Origin: Pampinifervens sp037481935
Lineage (GTDB): Bacteria > Aquificota > Aquificia > Aquificales > Aquificaceae
Assembly: GCF_046159715.1 (NCBI RefSeq)
Contig: NZ_JBJXCT010000001.1
Span: 124,001 to 188,000 of the forward strand
Reading direction: 5' to 3'
DNA length: 64,000 nucleotides
The notes below the pieces were generated by a model. That model did no database searches. It saw only the letters and a program-made list of their open reading frames with translations, and had not been told where the DNA came from. Both the position numbers and the translations under genes were made by a program. This document shows, piece by piece, positions 32,598-40,949 of the stretch. Position 1 is the stretch's first letter, and each line of letters begins with the position of its first letter.

Positions 32598-33905
32598 ATG
32601 GCAGTGCTTTCAAAGGAAGAGATAGGTCAGGAGGAGGTTGAAAAGTTCTACCAGTTCTGTAAAAAGAGCATCGATATGGAGGTGGCTTCTTACCTTGAAG
32701 CCTGTGTACGTTGCGGCATATGTGCGGAGGCATGCCTCTTTTACATGGGGGAGAATGTCTCTGGAAGGATAGACCCAACCCTCACACCTGCCTACAAGGC
32801 AGACCTCCTGAGGGAGATATACAAGGAAAACTACACACTCTTGGGAAGGCTTAAAAAGCTCTTTGGCTTTGGGGTCAAGATAAAACCAGAGGAACTGAAA
32901 GAGCAGGCAAGGCTTGCCTTTTACACCTGCACCAACTGCGACAGGTGCACAAAGGCATGCCCCATGGGCATTGACACACCAAGGCTTGTGAGCATAGTAA
33001 GGGGTGCTCTCACCCATGCAGGACTGACGCCAAAGGACCTTGCGGATGCCACCAACCTTTCAGTGGAAAAGGGCAGTCCCCTGGGCGTGGACACGCAGAC
33101 CTTCCTGCAGAGGCTTGAGTTCATCTCCGATGAGTATGAGGTGAACATTCCTATAGACAGAAAGCCCTCCGAGTATCTTTACATTCCATCCTCCATAGAG
33201 CTTATGAAGTTCCCATCCTCTGTCGCCTCTGCGGCAAAGGTTTTGAATAGGGCGGGAGTCAGCTGGAGCATGTCCACAGTAGCCCACGAGGCCACCAACT
33301 TTGGACTTTTTGCCCAGAGCAGGGAGGTAACGAGGGAGATGCTCAGAAGGGTGCTTCAGGGTGCAAAGGACCTTGGCGTCAAATACATCATAGCCCCAGA
33401 ATGCGGACACGCTTATCAGTCCATGAGGTTTATAGCACCAAACGTGTTTCCAGAAGAGTGGGACTTTGAAGTGCTCAACATCGTGGAGCTCATAGACAGG
33501 ATGCTGACGGAGGGCAGGCTCAGGTTGAAGGGCAAGGTGCTTAAAGAAACTGCAACACTTCACGATTCCTGTCAGATTGGAAGGAGAGGAGGGGTTCTCA
33601 GAGAGCCGAGAAGGATACTCAAGGAGCTTGCGGAGGACTTCAGAGACTCAGTGCTCATTCCAGAACACAACATATGCTGCGGCGGGGGTGGAGGTGTGCT
33701 TGTGATAGGCGATGCGGACTACTACAGACAGAAGGCTTTTATATCCAAGATGACCCTCTTTGACAAGACAAAGGCAAGGACGGTAGTCTGCTACTGTGCC
33801 AATTGCATGCTCGCCCTTACAAAGAGCAGTCAGGAGCTTAAGAGAGATTACAGGTTTGTCAGCATGGTTGAGCTTGTGGCAGAAGCTCTGGAGGAAGAGA
33901 CATGA
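32598..33905 (+). CDS. Isp2-like HdrD-type iron-sulfur protein
   Basis: 435 residues. The N-terminal ferredoxin part has two 4Fe-4S motifs, CVRCGICAEACLFY and CTNCDRCTKACPMG. The C-terminal half is a CCG-type domain with HDSCQIGRRG, ICCGGGGGVLVIG and CYCANCMLALT. It resembles HdrD/GlpC and the Isp2 of Hyn hydrogenases. It probably relays electrons from the cytochrome b to a cytoplasmic thiol-disulfide or sulfur acceptor. The ribosome site GAGGAGGTGAG is strong; it overlaps the large subunit by 4 bases. Confidence 0.9.
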   Translation: MAVLSKEEIGQEEVEKFYQFCKKSIDMEVASYLEACVRCGICAEACLFYMGENVSGRIDPTLTPAYKADLLREIYKENYTLLGRLKKLFGFGVKIKPEELKEQARLAFYTCTNCDRCTKACPMGIDTPRLVSIVRGALTHAGLTPKDLADATNLSVEKGSPLGVDTQTFLQRLEFISDEYEVNIPIDRKPSEYLYIPSSIELMKFPSSVASAAKVLNRAGVSWSMSTVAHEATNFGLFAQSREVTREMLRRVLQGAKDLGVKYIIAPECGHAYQSMRFIAPNVFPEEWDFEVLNIVELIDRMLTEGRLRLKGKVLKETATLHDSCQIGRRGGVLREPRRILKELAEDFRDSVLIPEHNICCGGGGGVLVIGDADYYRQKAFISKMTLFDKTKARTVVCYCANCMLALTKSSQELKRDYRFVSMVELVAEALEEET

Positions 33906-35602
33906 AAAGGCTGGTGATTGACCCCATAACAAGGATAGAAGGACACCTCAGGATTGAGGCTGAGCTGGAGGGGAACAGCATAAAGTCCGCCTACTCCTCT
34001 GGCACCATGGTGAGGGGCATTGAGATAATTCTGAGAGGAAGAGACCCCAGAGAGGCATGGGCTTTTGCCCAGAGGATATGTGGCGTATGCACCACGGTGC
34101 ACGCCTTTGCCTCCATAAGGGCTGTGGAAGACGCTCTGAGTATAAAGGTGCCGAAGAACGCCTCTCTCATAAGAAAGCTCATGATAGGGACGCTCTTTGT
34201 GCACGACCATGTGGTGCACTTTTATCACCTTCATGCCCTTGACTGGATAAATCCCGTTCATGCCCTGAAGGCGGACCCCGTAAAGACCTCCGAACTTGCC
34301 AGAAGCCTGTCCAGTTATGAGAAGTCCACACCCTCTTACTTTAAAGAAGTTCAGGAAAAGATAAGGGCTCAGGTGGAGAGGGGTCAGCTGGGCATCTTCA
34401 GCAAGGGATACTGGAACCACCCCGATTACAGGCTTCCACCAGAGGCAAATCTGATGGCTGTTGCCCACTACCTCGATGCCCTCAACTGGCAGACACAGAT
34501 AGTTCAGCTCCACACCATTTTTGGGGGCAAAAACCCCCACCCCAACTTTGCCGTTGGTGGCATGCCCTCACCCATAGACCTTCAGAGCGACACAGCCATA
34601 AACATGGAAAAGCTCAGCAGGGTTAAAACCCTCATAGACCAGATGGCGGACTTTGTGGAAAAGGTCTATCTTCCAGACCTTCTTGCCATAGCCAGCTTTT
34701 ACGGGGACTGGTTCCAAAAGGGGGAAGGCGTTGGGAACTTTCTGGTTCTCGGTGAGCCAGAAGGGGACTCCTACAGAGATGGCAGGTTCTTTATACCCCC
34801 CACCTTCATAAGGGACAGAAAGCTGCAGGCTTATGAAGATGTGGACTACTCAAAGGTGGAGGAGTATGTGACCCATAGCTGGTATAAATACTCTAAGGGC
34901 GACCAGATAGGGCTTCACCCCTTTGAGGGGGAGACTGTTTTAAACTATACGGGACCAGAGCCACCTTACGAATATCTCAACGTGGAAGGCAAATACAGCT
35001 GGCTGAAGGCTCCAAGATACGGAGGCTTGTCTGCTGAGGTGGGACCTCTTGCCAGAATCCTTGCCCTCTACGCGAGGGGATTGCCGGGTGTGAGAGAGAT
35101 GGTTGACTCCTACCTATCAAGGCTTGGACTTCCCATTTCAGCCCTTTACTCCACCATGGGCAGGACCCTCTCAAGGGGTCTTGAGACCTACCTTTATGCT
35201 CATGCCATGAAGGGCTGGTATGCCCAGCTCATTGAGAACATAAAGTCTGGCGACACAAGAACCTTCAACGCAGAAAAATGGGAGCCCTCCACATGGCCCC
35301 GAGAGGCAAAGGGTCTTGGACTTATGGAGGCACCACGGGGCTCTCTTTCCCACTGGGTTCATGTAAAGGAGGGCAGAATAGAAAACTATCAGGCTGTGGT
35401 GCCCACCACGTGGAACGGCTCTCCAAGGGATGCAAAGGGACAGCCCTCACCCTATGAAGCATCTCTCGTAGGTCACACCCTTGCAGACCCCAGAGAGCCC
35501 CTTGAGATTTTGAGAACCATACACTCCTTTGACCCCTGCCTTGCCTGCGCGGTGCATCTGTATAGGGAGGAAGAGGAGCTTATTTCAGTAAAATTGCTGT
35601 AG
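33902..35602 (+). CDS. [NiFe] hydrogenase large subunit
   Basis: 566 residues with the L1 motif RICGVCTTVH near residue 59 and the C-terminal L2 motif DPCLACAVH. These four cysteines hold the Ni-Fe(CN)2CO centre. The protein ends 14 residues after the L2 histidine; family members lose this tail to a maturation protease, none of which lies in the window. No signal peptide is present, consistent with export as a complex on the small subunit's twin-arginine signal. Confidence 0.96.
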   Translation: MKRLVIDPITRIEGHLRIEAELEGNSIKSAYSSGTMVRGIEIILRGRDPREAWAFAQRICGVCTTVHAFASIRAVEDALSIKVPKNASLIRKLMIGTLFVHDHVVHFYHLHALDWINPVHALKADPVKTSELARSLSSYEKSTPSYFKEVQEKIRAQVERGQLGIFSKGYWNHPDYRLPPEANLMAVAHYLDALNWQTQIVQLHTIFGGKNPHPNFAVGGMPSPIDLQSDTAINMEKLSRVKTLIDQMADFVEKVYLPDLLAIASFYGDWFQKGEGVGNFLVLGEPEGDSYRDGRFFIPPTFIRDRKLQAYEDVDYSKVEEYVTHSWYKYSKGDQIGLHPFEGETVLNYTGPEPPYEYLNVEGKYSWLKAPRYGGLSAEVGPLARILALYARGLPGVREMVDSYLSRLGLPISALYSTMGRTLSRGLETYLYAHAMKGWYAQLIENIKSGDTRTFNAEKWEPSTWPREAKGLGLMEAPRGSLSHWVHVKEGRIENYQAVVPTTWNGSPRDAKGQPSPYEASLVGHTLADPREPLEILRTIHSFDPCLACAVHLYREEEELISVKLL

Positions 35603-35621
35603 CTCAGGGCACTTGAAAGCA

Positions 35622-35627
35622 TAAAAT
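35622..35627 (+). promoter_or_regulatory. rtcB -10 box
   Basis: TAAAAT ends 7 bases before the rtcB ATG with no ribosome site between; predicted leaderless. Confidence 0.5.
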
Positions 35628-35634
35628 TAATACT

Positions 35635-37077
35635 ATGAGCCTCAAGGAGAGCCTTCTTAAGGTTTCTGATTTTGTCTACAAACTTCCAGAAAATACCCTT
35701 CAGGGGCAGAAGGTGCCAGTCTACTTCTACCTGAGCGAGAGGCTCTATGAACTCCTTGAAGAGGATGCCATAAGACAGGCAGGTAACGCAGGGACGCTCC
35801 CCGGCGTAGAGAAAGCCATCTATGTAATGCCAGATGTGCATGTGGGCTACGGATTTCCTGTGGGTGGGGTGATGGCAACGGACATAGAAGAGGGCATAAT
35901 AAGCCCAGGCTCCATAGGCTACGACATAAACTGCGGTGTAAGGCTTATAGCCACAAACCTGACCGCAGAGAGGGTCCAGCCTGTTAGAAAAGAGCTCATG
36001 CAGGAAATACTCAAAAACGTTCCTGCCGGTGTGGGTTCCACGGGAAAACTGAAACTTTCAAAGGCAGAGCTTGCTGAGGTGGCGATAAAAGGTGCAAGGT
36101 GGGCTATAGAGAAGGGTTATGGCTTTGAAGAAGACCTCGAGCATATAGAGAGCAATGGTGCCCTCCCGGGTGCAGACCCTTCAAAGGTTTCAGATTTTGC
36201 CTTTCAGCGGGGTTCTGATGAGCTGGGCACAGTGGGCTCTGGCAACCACTTTGTGGAAGTGCAGTATGTGGATGAGATTTACGAAGAGGGTGTGGCAAAA
36301 AAACTGGGTCTTCATCTCGGCCAGGTTACCATAATGGTTCATTCCGGCTCAAGGGGCTTCGGTCATCAGGTATGCGTGGACTACCTTAAAACCGCAAAGG
36401 ATGCTCTAAAAAAATATGGCATAGATATACCCGATATGCAGCTTGCCTGCATGCCCTTTAAATCTCCAGAGGGTCAGGACTATTTTAGGGCGATGAACTC
36501 TGCAGCCAACTATGCCTTTGCCAATAGACAGATACTTGGCTATCTGACTGCAGACACGGTCAGAAGATTTTTTGGCTTATCTTGGGAAGAGTTTGGTTAC
36601 AGGCTCCTATACGACCTTGCCCACAACATAGGAAAGGTAGAGGAGCACCGTGTTGAAGGTAAAAGGAAGAAGTTGCTTGTTCACCGTAAAGGTGCTACGA
36701 GGGCATTCCCCCCACACAATCCTGATGTTCCACCCGCCTACAGGGAAATAGGCCAGCCTGTCCTCCTTCCGGGAGATGTAGGAAGATATTCCTTTCTCCT
36801 CGTTGGTCAGGAAAAAAGCATGGACATGAGCTTTGGAAGTGCCTGCCATGGAGCTGGAAGACTTATGTCAAGGACAAAGGCAAAGGAGTTTGTCAGAAAA
36901 GAGGGGCTTGAAAAGGTTCTTGGTGGTCTCGTGGTGGTTGCAAGGGGTAAGGGAACGGTTGCAGAAGAGATTCCACAGGCATACAAGGATGTCTCAGAGG
37001 TTGCCTATGTGGTTCACTCTCTTGGCATAGCCAGGCTTGTGGCAAGATTCAAACCTTTAGGCACTTTAAAGGGTTAA
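35635..37077 (+). CDS. rtcB: tRNA-splicing/RNA-repair ligase RtcB
   Basis: 480 residues, the RtcB length. Manganese- and GTP-site blocks are present: GYDINCGVRLI, GSGNHFVEVQ, HSGSRGFGHQ and the guanylylation-region SACHGAGRLMSR with its histidine. RtcB joins a 3'-phosphate or cyclic phosphate to a 5'-OH in RNA. The archease cofactor gene at 13904 supports a working system. No intron-containing tRNA is seen in this window, so the role is probably RNA repair. Confidence 0.96.
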   Translation: MSLKESLLKVSDFVYKLPENTLQGQKVPVYFYLSERLYELLEEDAIRQAGNAGTLPGVEKAIYVMPDVHVGYGFPVGGVMATDIEEGIISPGSIGYDINCGVRLIATNLTAERVQPVRKELMQEILKNVPAGVGSTGKLKLSKAELAEVAIKGARWAIEKGYGFEEDLEHIESNGALPGADPSKVSDFAFQRGSDELGTVGSGNHFVEVQYVDEIYEEGVAKKLGLHLGQVTIMVHSGSRGFGHQVCVDYLKTAKDALKKYGIDIPDMQLACMPFKSPEGQDYFRAMNSAANYAFANRQILGYLTADTVRRFFGLSWEEFGYRLLYDLAHNIGKVEEHRVEGKRKKLLVHRKGATRAFPPHNPDVPPAYREIGQPVLLPGDVGRYSFLLVGQEKSMDMSFGSACHGAGRLMSRTKAKEFVRKEGLEKVLGGLVVVARGKGTVAEEIPQAYKDVSEVAYVVHSLGIARLVARFKPLGTLKG

Positions 37078-37081
37078 GTGT

Positions 37082-37087
37082 TATAAT
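37082..37087 (+). promoter_or_regulatory. -10 box of the S1-domain gene
   Basis: TATAAT lies 20 bases before the ATG at 37108. A GGAGGA ribosome site at 37098-37103 shows that this gene has a conventional leader, unlike rtcB just before it. Confidence 0.6.
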
Positions 37088-37107
37088 AGAAAATTCTGGA
37101 GGAACTT

Positions 37108-38673
37108 ATGGGTGAGTTTGAAAAGCTCTTTGAAGAGGGTCTTGAACTTAAAGAGATAAAGAGAGGGGAGGTGATAAAGGGTAAGGTGGTAAAGGTTGAT
37201 GAAAGGAACCTATACGTGGATGTAGGATACAAGGTGGAGGCTATAATCCCAAGAGAAGAACTGCCAGAGGCCAGGGTTGGTGATGAGGTAAAAGCAGTGG
37301 TCCTCAGGTTCAGCAAAGGAGGTTCTCCCATACTGTCCTACAGGAGATACCTTGAAGAAAAGCTTACAGGTTTTCTAAAATCCTGCTATGAGAAAGGCAA
37401 GTTCATAACAGGGACGGTGCTGGAAAGGAAGGATGATAGTTATGTGGTTGATATTAGTGGTTTGAGGGCATCCCTTCCTGCAAAGGAAGCTCTGAGAAAC
37501 CTCAAGGAAGGCAAAAAGATAGTGGCAAAGATAACGGAACTCAGAAGGGAGGAGGACGGTCTTAAGGTTGTGCTATCCCAGAGGGATTACATAAAGGCTC
37601 AGGAAGAAAAAAAGAAATCAAGGCTTCTCTCCAAAATAAAGGTGGGAGATTTGGTGGAAGGCAGGGTTATAAAGATAGACCCAGATAAGGGAATAACCCT
37701 GCTTGTGGGCAACGCCCTCAGAGCCTTTCTTCCCCTTGAAGAGCTGAGCTGGGGAAGGGACAGGAATCCTTACAACTATGCGGAGATTGACGAGAGGCTG
37801 AGGGTAAAGGTAAAGAGAATACCCAAAGACGGACAGTTTATCTTCGTTAGCCTGAGGGAAACAAAGGAAAACCCCTGGCTGAAAGCAGAACAGAGCATAC
37901 AGAAGGGCCAGGTGGTGAGCGGAAGGGTTGTGGAGGTGAGGGAAAACGGACTGCTCCTTGAAGTCATAGAGGGTGTTGAGGGCTTTGTGCCAAAAGAGGA
38001 AATATCCTATGACGGAAGCACCTTCAAAAAGGGCGACAGGGTATCAGCTCAGGTGCTTGATTTTGACCCAAAAAGACACAAGCTGGTTTTGAGTATAAGG
38101 AGAACCCTTCCAAAGCCATGGGAAGAATACATAAAGGAACATCCCGTTGGAAGTAAGGTCACCGGCACCGTAGAGAAGATAGAAGGAGCCAGAGCTATAG
38201 TAAGGCTCGAAAAGGGTGTGCAGGGGGTTGTTCACAGAAGCGACCTGGCATGGATAAAGCCGGGTAGAGTTGAGGATGTGCTCCATGTGGGACAGTCCCT
38301 GGAGTTTATGGTGCTTGGGCTAGATGGAAAGTTTGTAAAGCTTGGTCTCAAACAGCTTATGGAAAATCCCTGGGAAGCCGTGCTTAAAAGCTACAGCATT
38401 GGTAAGAGGGTGAAGCTAAAGGTCAAAAGCGTGCATCCCTTTGGTGCCTTCCTGCAGTTTCCAGAGGGTGTGGACGGACTCTTGCCTATATCTGAAATGC
38501 CAAAAGGTCTGAAACTCCAGGAAGGTCAGGAGGTGGAAGCAAGAATAATAGAGCTCTCTCAGGATAAGATAACCTTCAGCATGAAGGAGGAGGAGAAAAG
38601 GGAGGAAATAATAACCACTTCTGACAAGGGCTTTACACTGGGCGACATACTCAAGAAAAAAATGAAGATATGA
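37108..38673 (+). CDS. rpsA: ribosomal protein S1-like, six S1 domains
   Basis: 521 residues holding six S1 RNA-binding domains, roughly at 20-85, 98-165, 188-258, 272-338, 347-415 and 430-495. Typical strands are GEVIKGKVVKVDERNLYVDV, GQVVSGRVVEVRENGLLLEV and KVKSVHPFGAFLQFPEGVDG. Bacterial S1 helps the 30S subunit unfold and bind mRNA, although its role on leaderless mRNAs is small. It overlaps the HU-like gene by 4 bases. Confidence 0.92.
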   Translation: MGEFEKLFEEGLELKEIKRGEVIKGKVVKVDERNLYVDVGYKVEAIIPREELPEARVGDEVKAVVLRFSKGGSPILSYRRYLEEKLTGFLKSCYEKGKFITGTVLERKDDSYVVDISGLRASLPAKEALRNLKEGKKIVAKITELRREEDGLKVVLSQRDYIKAQEEKKKSRLLSKIKVGDLVEGRVIKIDPDKGITLLVGNALRAFLPLEELSWGRDRNPYNYAEIDERLRVKVKRIPKDGQFIFVSLRETKENPWLKAEQSIQKGQVVSGRVVEVRENGLLLEVIEGVEGFVPKEEISYDGSTFKKGDRVSAQVLDFDPKRHKLVLSIRRTLPKPWEEYIKEHPVGSKVTGTVEKIEGARAIVRLEKGVQGVVHRSDLAWIKPGRVEDVLHVGQSLEFMVLGLDGKFVKLGLKQLMENPWEAVLKSYSIGKRVKLKVKSVHPFGAFLQFPEGVDGLLPISEMPKGLKLQEGQEVEARIIELSQDKITFSMKEEEKREEIITTSDKGFTLGDILKKKMKI

Positions 38674-38912
38674 AAAAGAAAATACTGGTTCAGAAACTGC
38701 ACGAGGAGCACTCTTCTCTTTATTCAAAGAAAAAGGTATACAGAATGGTGAACTTTCTGCTAAATATGATGAGGGAGGGCATAGCTTCTGGAGATGGTTT
38801 GAAAATCTCAGGCTTTGGCAGTTTCAGAAAGAGGGGAAAACGGGTAATATTCAGACCGAGTAAAAAGCTTCTATACAGGTTGAAAACAGAGGCAAAAAGG
38901 TCTAAAATGTAA
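38670..38912 (+). CDS. HU/IHF-like protein lacking the DNA-binding arm
   Basis: 80 residues. The HU body is visible: ILVQKLHEEHSSLYSKKKVY, the helix NFLLNMMREGIASGDGLKI and the hallmark SGFGSFRKRGKR. Where HU has the 20-residue beta arm with GRNP, this protein passes from GSFRKRGKRVIFRP straight to SKKLLYRLK, so the arm and intercalating proline are gone. The C-terminus is very basic. It may bind DNA without bending it, or bind RNA next to S1, with which it is translationally coupled. Confidence 0.75.
   Translation: MKKKILVQKLHEEHSSLYSKKKVYRMVNFLLNMMREGIASGDGLKISGFGSFRKRGKRVIFRPSKKLLYRLKTEAKRSKM
38880..38908 (+). promoter_or_regulatory. tRNA-Pro promoter inside the HU-like gene
   Basis: TTGAAA at 38880-38885, a 17-base spacer and TAAAAT at 38903-38908, ending 10 bases before the tRNA. 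It lies within the last codons of the HU-like gene. Confidence 0.65.
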
Positions 38913-38918
38913 GAATAA

Positions 38919-38991
38919 CGGGGTGTGGCGCAGGCGGTAGCGCGCTGGCATGGGGGGCCAGAGGTCACGGGTTCAAGTCCCGTCACCCCGA
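38919..38991 (+). tRNA. tRNA-Pro (anticodon GGG)
   Basis: 73 bases without encoded CCA. Acceptor CGGGGTG pairs with CACCCCG, including the C1-G72 pair typical of bacterial tRNA-Pro; D arm GCGC/GCGC; anticodon stem CTGGC/GCCAG with loop ATGGGGG, anticodon GGG at 38952-38954; T stem ACGGG/CCCGT. Reads CCC/CCU proline codons. Confidence 0.95.
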
Positions 38992-39013
38992 TATTACACA
39001 AAGGAGGCTAAAT

Positions 39014-39652
39014 ATGGTGGTGCTGGTAGAACCCGTGGAGAGAGACCTTGAATCACTTGTTTTGAGGGTCTTTTTAAAATCCATTGATGTGCTCGGTGGA
39101 CTTTCCAGGCTGGCAGAATACAAAACCCTCACATGGCTTCCATCTCTTGCCAGGGCAGTTTACTGCGTGGTGCTAAGGGAAGAATACTTGAAAACAGACA
39201 GGGAAATAGCGGAGAAGGTGGGTCTCACTGTTCAGACGGTAAGAAACATACTCAGGGCGGAGCCATCCACAGCACTTGAAAAGCTCAGAAGGATAGAGGA
39301 ACTCCTTGAAGAGGAAAGGAAAGAGCTGAAGGTCCACACCGCAGGCGGAATTGCAAAACTTGCATACAAGCTGGTGAAGGAGGGACACGAAGAACCACAG
39401 GTCTTTCTCCAATACTGTGAGAGGGTTGCCTATGCCCTTGACATTCCCTGGGCCTATATGGTGCTAAAAAGGCTCAAGGGAACAGACTTCCCCATACAGT
39501 CCGCAGACAGCATATCCAACAGACTTGAGGGTGTTTATATAAGGGGCAGAACTGCAAGGGAAGTGCTCCAGGAGCTGGAGTATCCCATAAAGAACCCGGC
39601 AGAGCTACTTCACAGGATAAGGGAAAACCTCAAGATGCACGGGCTTGAGTAG
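39014..39652 (+). CDS. predicted helix-turn-helix regulatory protein
   Basis: 212 residues, starting after AAAGGAGG. A helix-turn-helix is likely at about residues 60-80 (TDREIAEKVGLTVQTVRNIL), followed by a coiled stretch (ALEKLRRIEELLEEERKEL) and a helical C-terminal half. The layout resembles small regulatory-domain proteins of archaea and Aquificales, but I cannot name a family with certainty. The 3' end overlaps the convergent AI-2E gene by 23 bases. Confidence 0.65.
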   Translation: MVVLVEPVERDLESLVLRVFLKSIDVLGGLSRLAEYKTLTWLPSLARAVYCVVLREEYLKTDREIAEKVGLTVQTVRNILRAEPSTALEKLRRIEELLEEERKELKVHTAGGIAKLAYKLVKEGHEEPQVFLQYCERVAYALDIPWAYMVLKRLKGTDFPIQSADSISNRLEGVYIRGRTAREVLQELEYPIKNPAELLHRIRENLKMHGLE

Positions 39653-40718
39653 GCTCTTCCTTGCCCAGCACTCTCTTCTCATATATCAGGGCAAGGGTGA
39701 AAAGGGTTGTGAATATAATAGGTCCGAGGAATATACCCACAAAGCCAAAGGTCAGAAGACCACCCACTATGGAAAAAAAGAGCACTATGTAAGGCACGCT
39801 TATACCCATTTTCATGATAAGAGGTCTTATAAAGTTGTCTATGGTTGATATAATAAACATGCCATAGAGGAACATGAAAACGCCAGGGTATGTTCCCTTT
39901 GTTGCAAGGGTATAGACTGCTACAGGAAACCATACAAAGCCTGCGCCAAAGGGCGGTATAAAGGAGCTTATGAAGGTTGCCATGGCGAGGAGTATGGCGT
40001 AGTCCATGCCTGCCAGCTTGTATCCAATAAAACCCACCGAGCTCTGGGCTATCCCAACCCCTATGGAACCGTAGACGGTGGCAAGGACTGTCTTGTAAAT
40101 GGTTATGGAGACCTGCTCTATATCTTCCCTGTGCATAGGAAGAAAACGCTCAGCGAATCTTACGAATTTTGGACCGTCCCTGAGTATGAAAAACAACGTG
40201 AGTAGAAATACGAAAGTTTTGAAGATAAAACCACCAATTGCCGGAAGCATGGAAGCTGCAAGGTTCAATCCCCTCTGAAGAAAGTCCCTGAGTCCGCTCA
40301 TAAGTATGTTTCTGAATTCTTCAGACTCAAGGTATGCCAGAAAACCCTTTATTTCCTCTTCGGTAAATATCCTCTTGAGTAGCGGGTTTTCAAGCGTGCC
40401 CTTTATTAAATCCATGTAGGAGCTGTTCTGGGTGAGGCTGACCGCAAGATGAAGTAGCTCTATGGACTGCCTTATGGCCATGGTGAGCACGAGGCTGAAG
40501 GGGATTACCACAAGGGCGAGCACCAGCAATGTAAGCAAGAGGGCAGAAGATGTATTGCCTATTTTTCTTGAGAGTTTAATGTGTATGGGATACAGAACCA
40601 GAGAAAATATGACAGCCCAGAGTATGGGCTTTAGAAAGGGCAGAAGCATTGTAAAGGCAAGTGCCACAAAAAAGGCTGTCAGAGTAAGGAGAAAGTAAAG
40701 AAAGACTCTTTCTCTCAC
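39630..40718 (-). CDS. AI-2E-family (PerM) membrane transporter
   Basis: 362 residues, starting at GTG, with the family's eight helices and central amphipathic region. Signature segments are FLLTLFFILRDGPKFVRFAERFLPM, YGSIGVGIAQSSVGFIGY and FVGIFLGPIIFTTLFTLALI. Family members export small molecules or ions such as sodium; the cargo is unclear. The GTG lies 8 bases from TATAAT (minus 40732-40727), a predicted leaderless transcript with a non-ATG start, so an unnoticed alternative start should be considered. Confidence 0.88.
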   Translation of the reverse strand: MRERVFLYFLLTLTAFFVALAFTMLLPFLKPILWAVIFSLVLYPIHIKLSRKIGNTSSALLLTLLVLALVVIPFSLVLTMAIRQSIELLHLAVSLTQNSSYMDLIKGTLENPLLKRIFTEEEIKGFLAYLESEEFRNILMSGLRDFLQRGLNLAASMLPAIGGFIFKTFVFLLTLFFILRDGPKFVRFAERFLPMHREDIEQVSITIYKTVLATVYGSIGVGIAQSSVGFIGYKLAGMDYAILLAMATFISSFIPPFGAGFVWFPVAVYTLATKGTYPGVFMFLYGMFIISTIDNFIRPLIMKMGISVPYIVLFFSIVGGLLTFGFVGIFLGPIIFTTLFTLALIYEKRVLGKEEPTQARAS

Positions 40719-40723
40719 AGGAC

Positions 40724-40732
40724 TAAATTATA
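40724..40732. promoter_or_regulatory. overlapping divergent -10 boxes
   Basis: Minus strand TATAAT (40732-40727) serves the AI-2E gene, 8 bases from its GTG. Plus strand TAAATT (40724-40729) ends 7 bases before the zinc-ribbon ATG at 40737. The two boxes overlap, so only one polymerase can occupy the site at a time. Confidence 0.45.
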
Positions 40733-40736
40733 AGTC

Positions 40737-40949
40737 ATGGAAAAATGTCCCAAGTGTGGAGCTCTGCTTGAGGTTATAGAATGCTGCGGTGGTGGTATCT
40801 TCAGGTGCGAAAGCTGTGGGGAATACTACTTTTACGGAGAAATCATATCATCTCAAAAGGGCTCTGAGGAGGTCTTTTCAGAAGCTCAAGAGCCACATCC
40901 TTTGGAGGATAACCCTCAACCACAACCCTGTAAACCGCATTGTTTATAG
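40737..40949 (+). CDS. small zinc-ribbon protein
   Basis: 70 residues. The N-terminal half is a plausible two-knuckle zinc ribbon: EKCPKCGALLEVI and FRCESCGEYYFYG. The last 107 bases overlap the 3' end of gpsA on the other strand and encode low-complexity PHPLEDNPQPQPCKPHCL, which is probably less constrained. It could be a real small gene or a chance ORF; the paired CxxC motifs favour real. Confidence 0.45.
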   Translation: MEKCPKCGALLEVIECCGGGIFRCESCGEYYFYGEIISSQKGSEEVFSEAQEPHPLEDNPQPQPCKPHCL

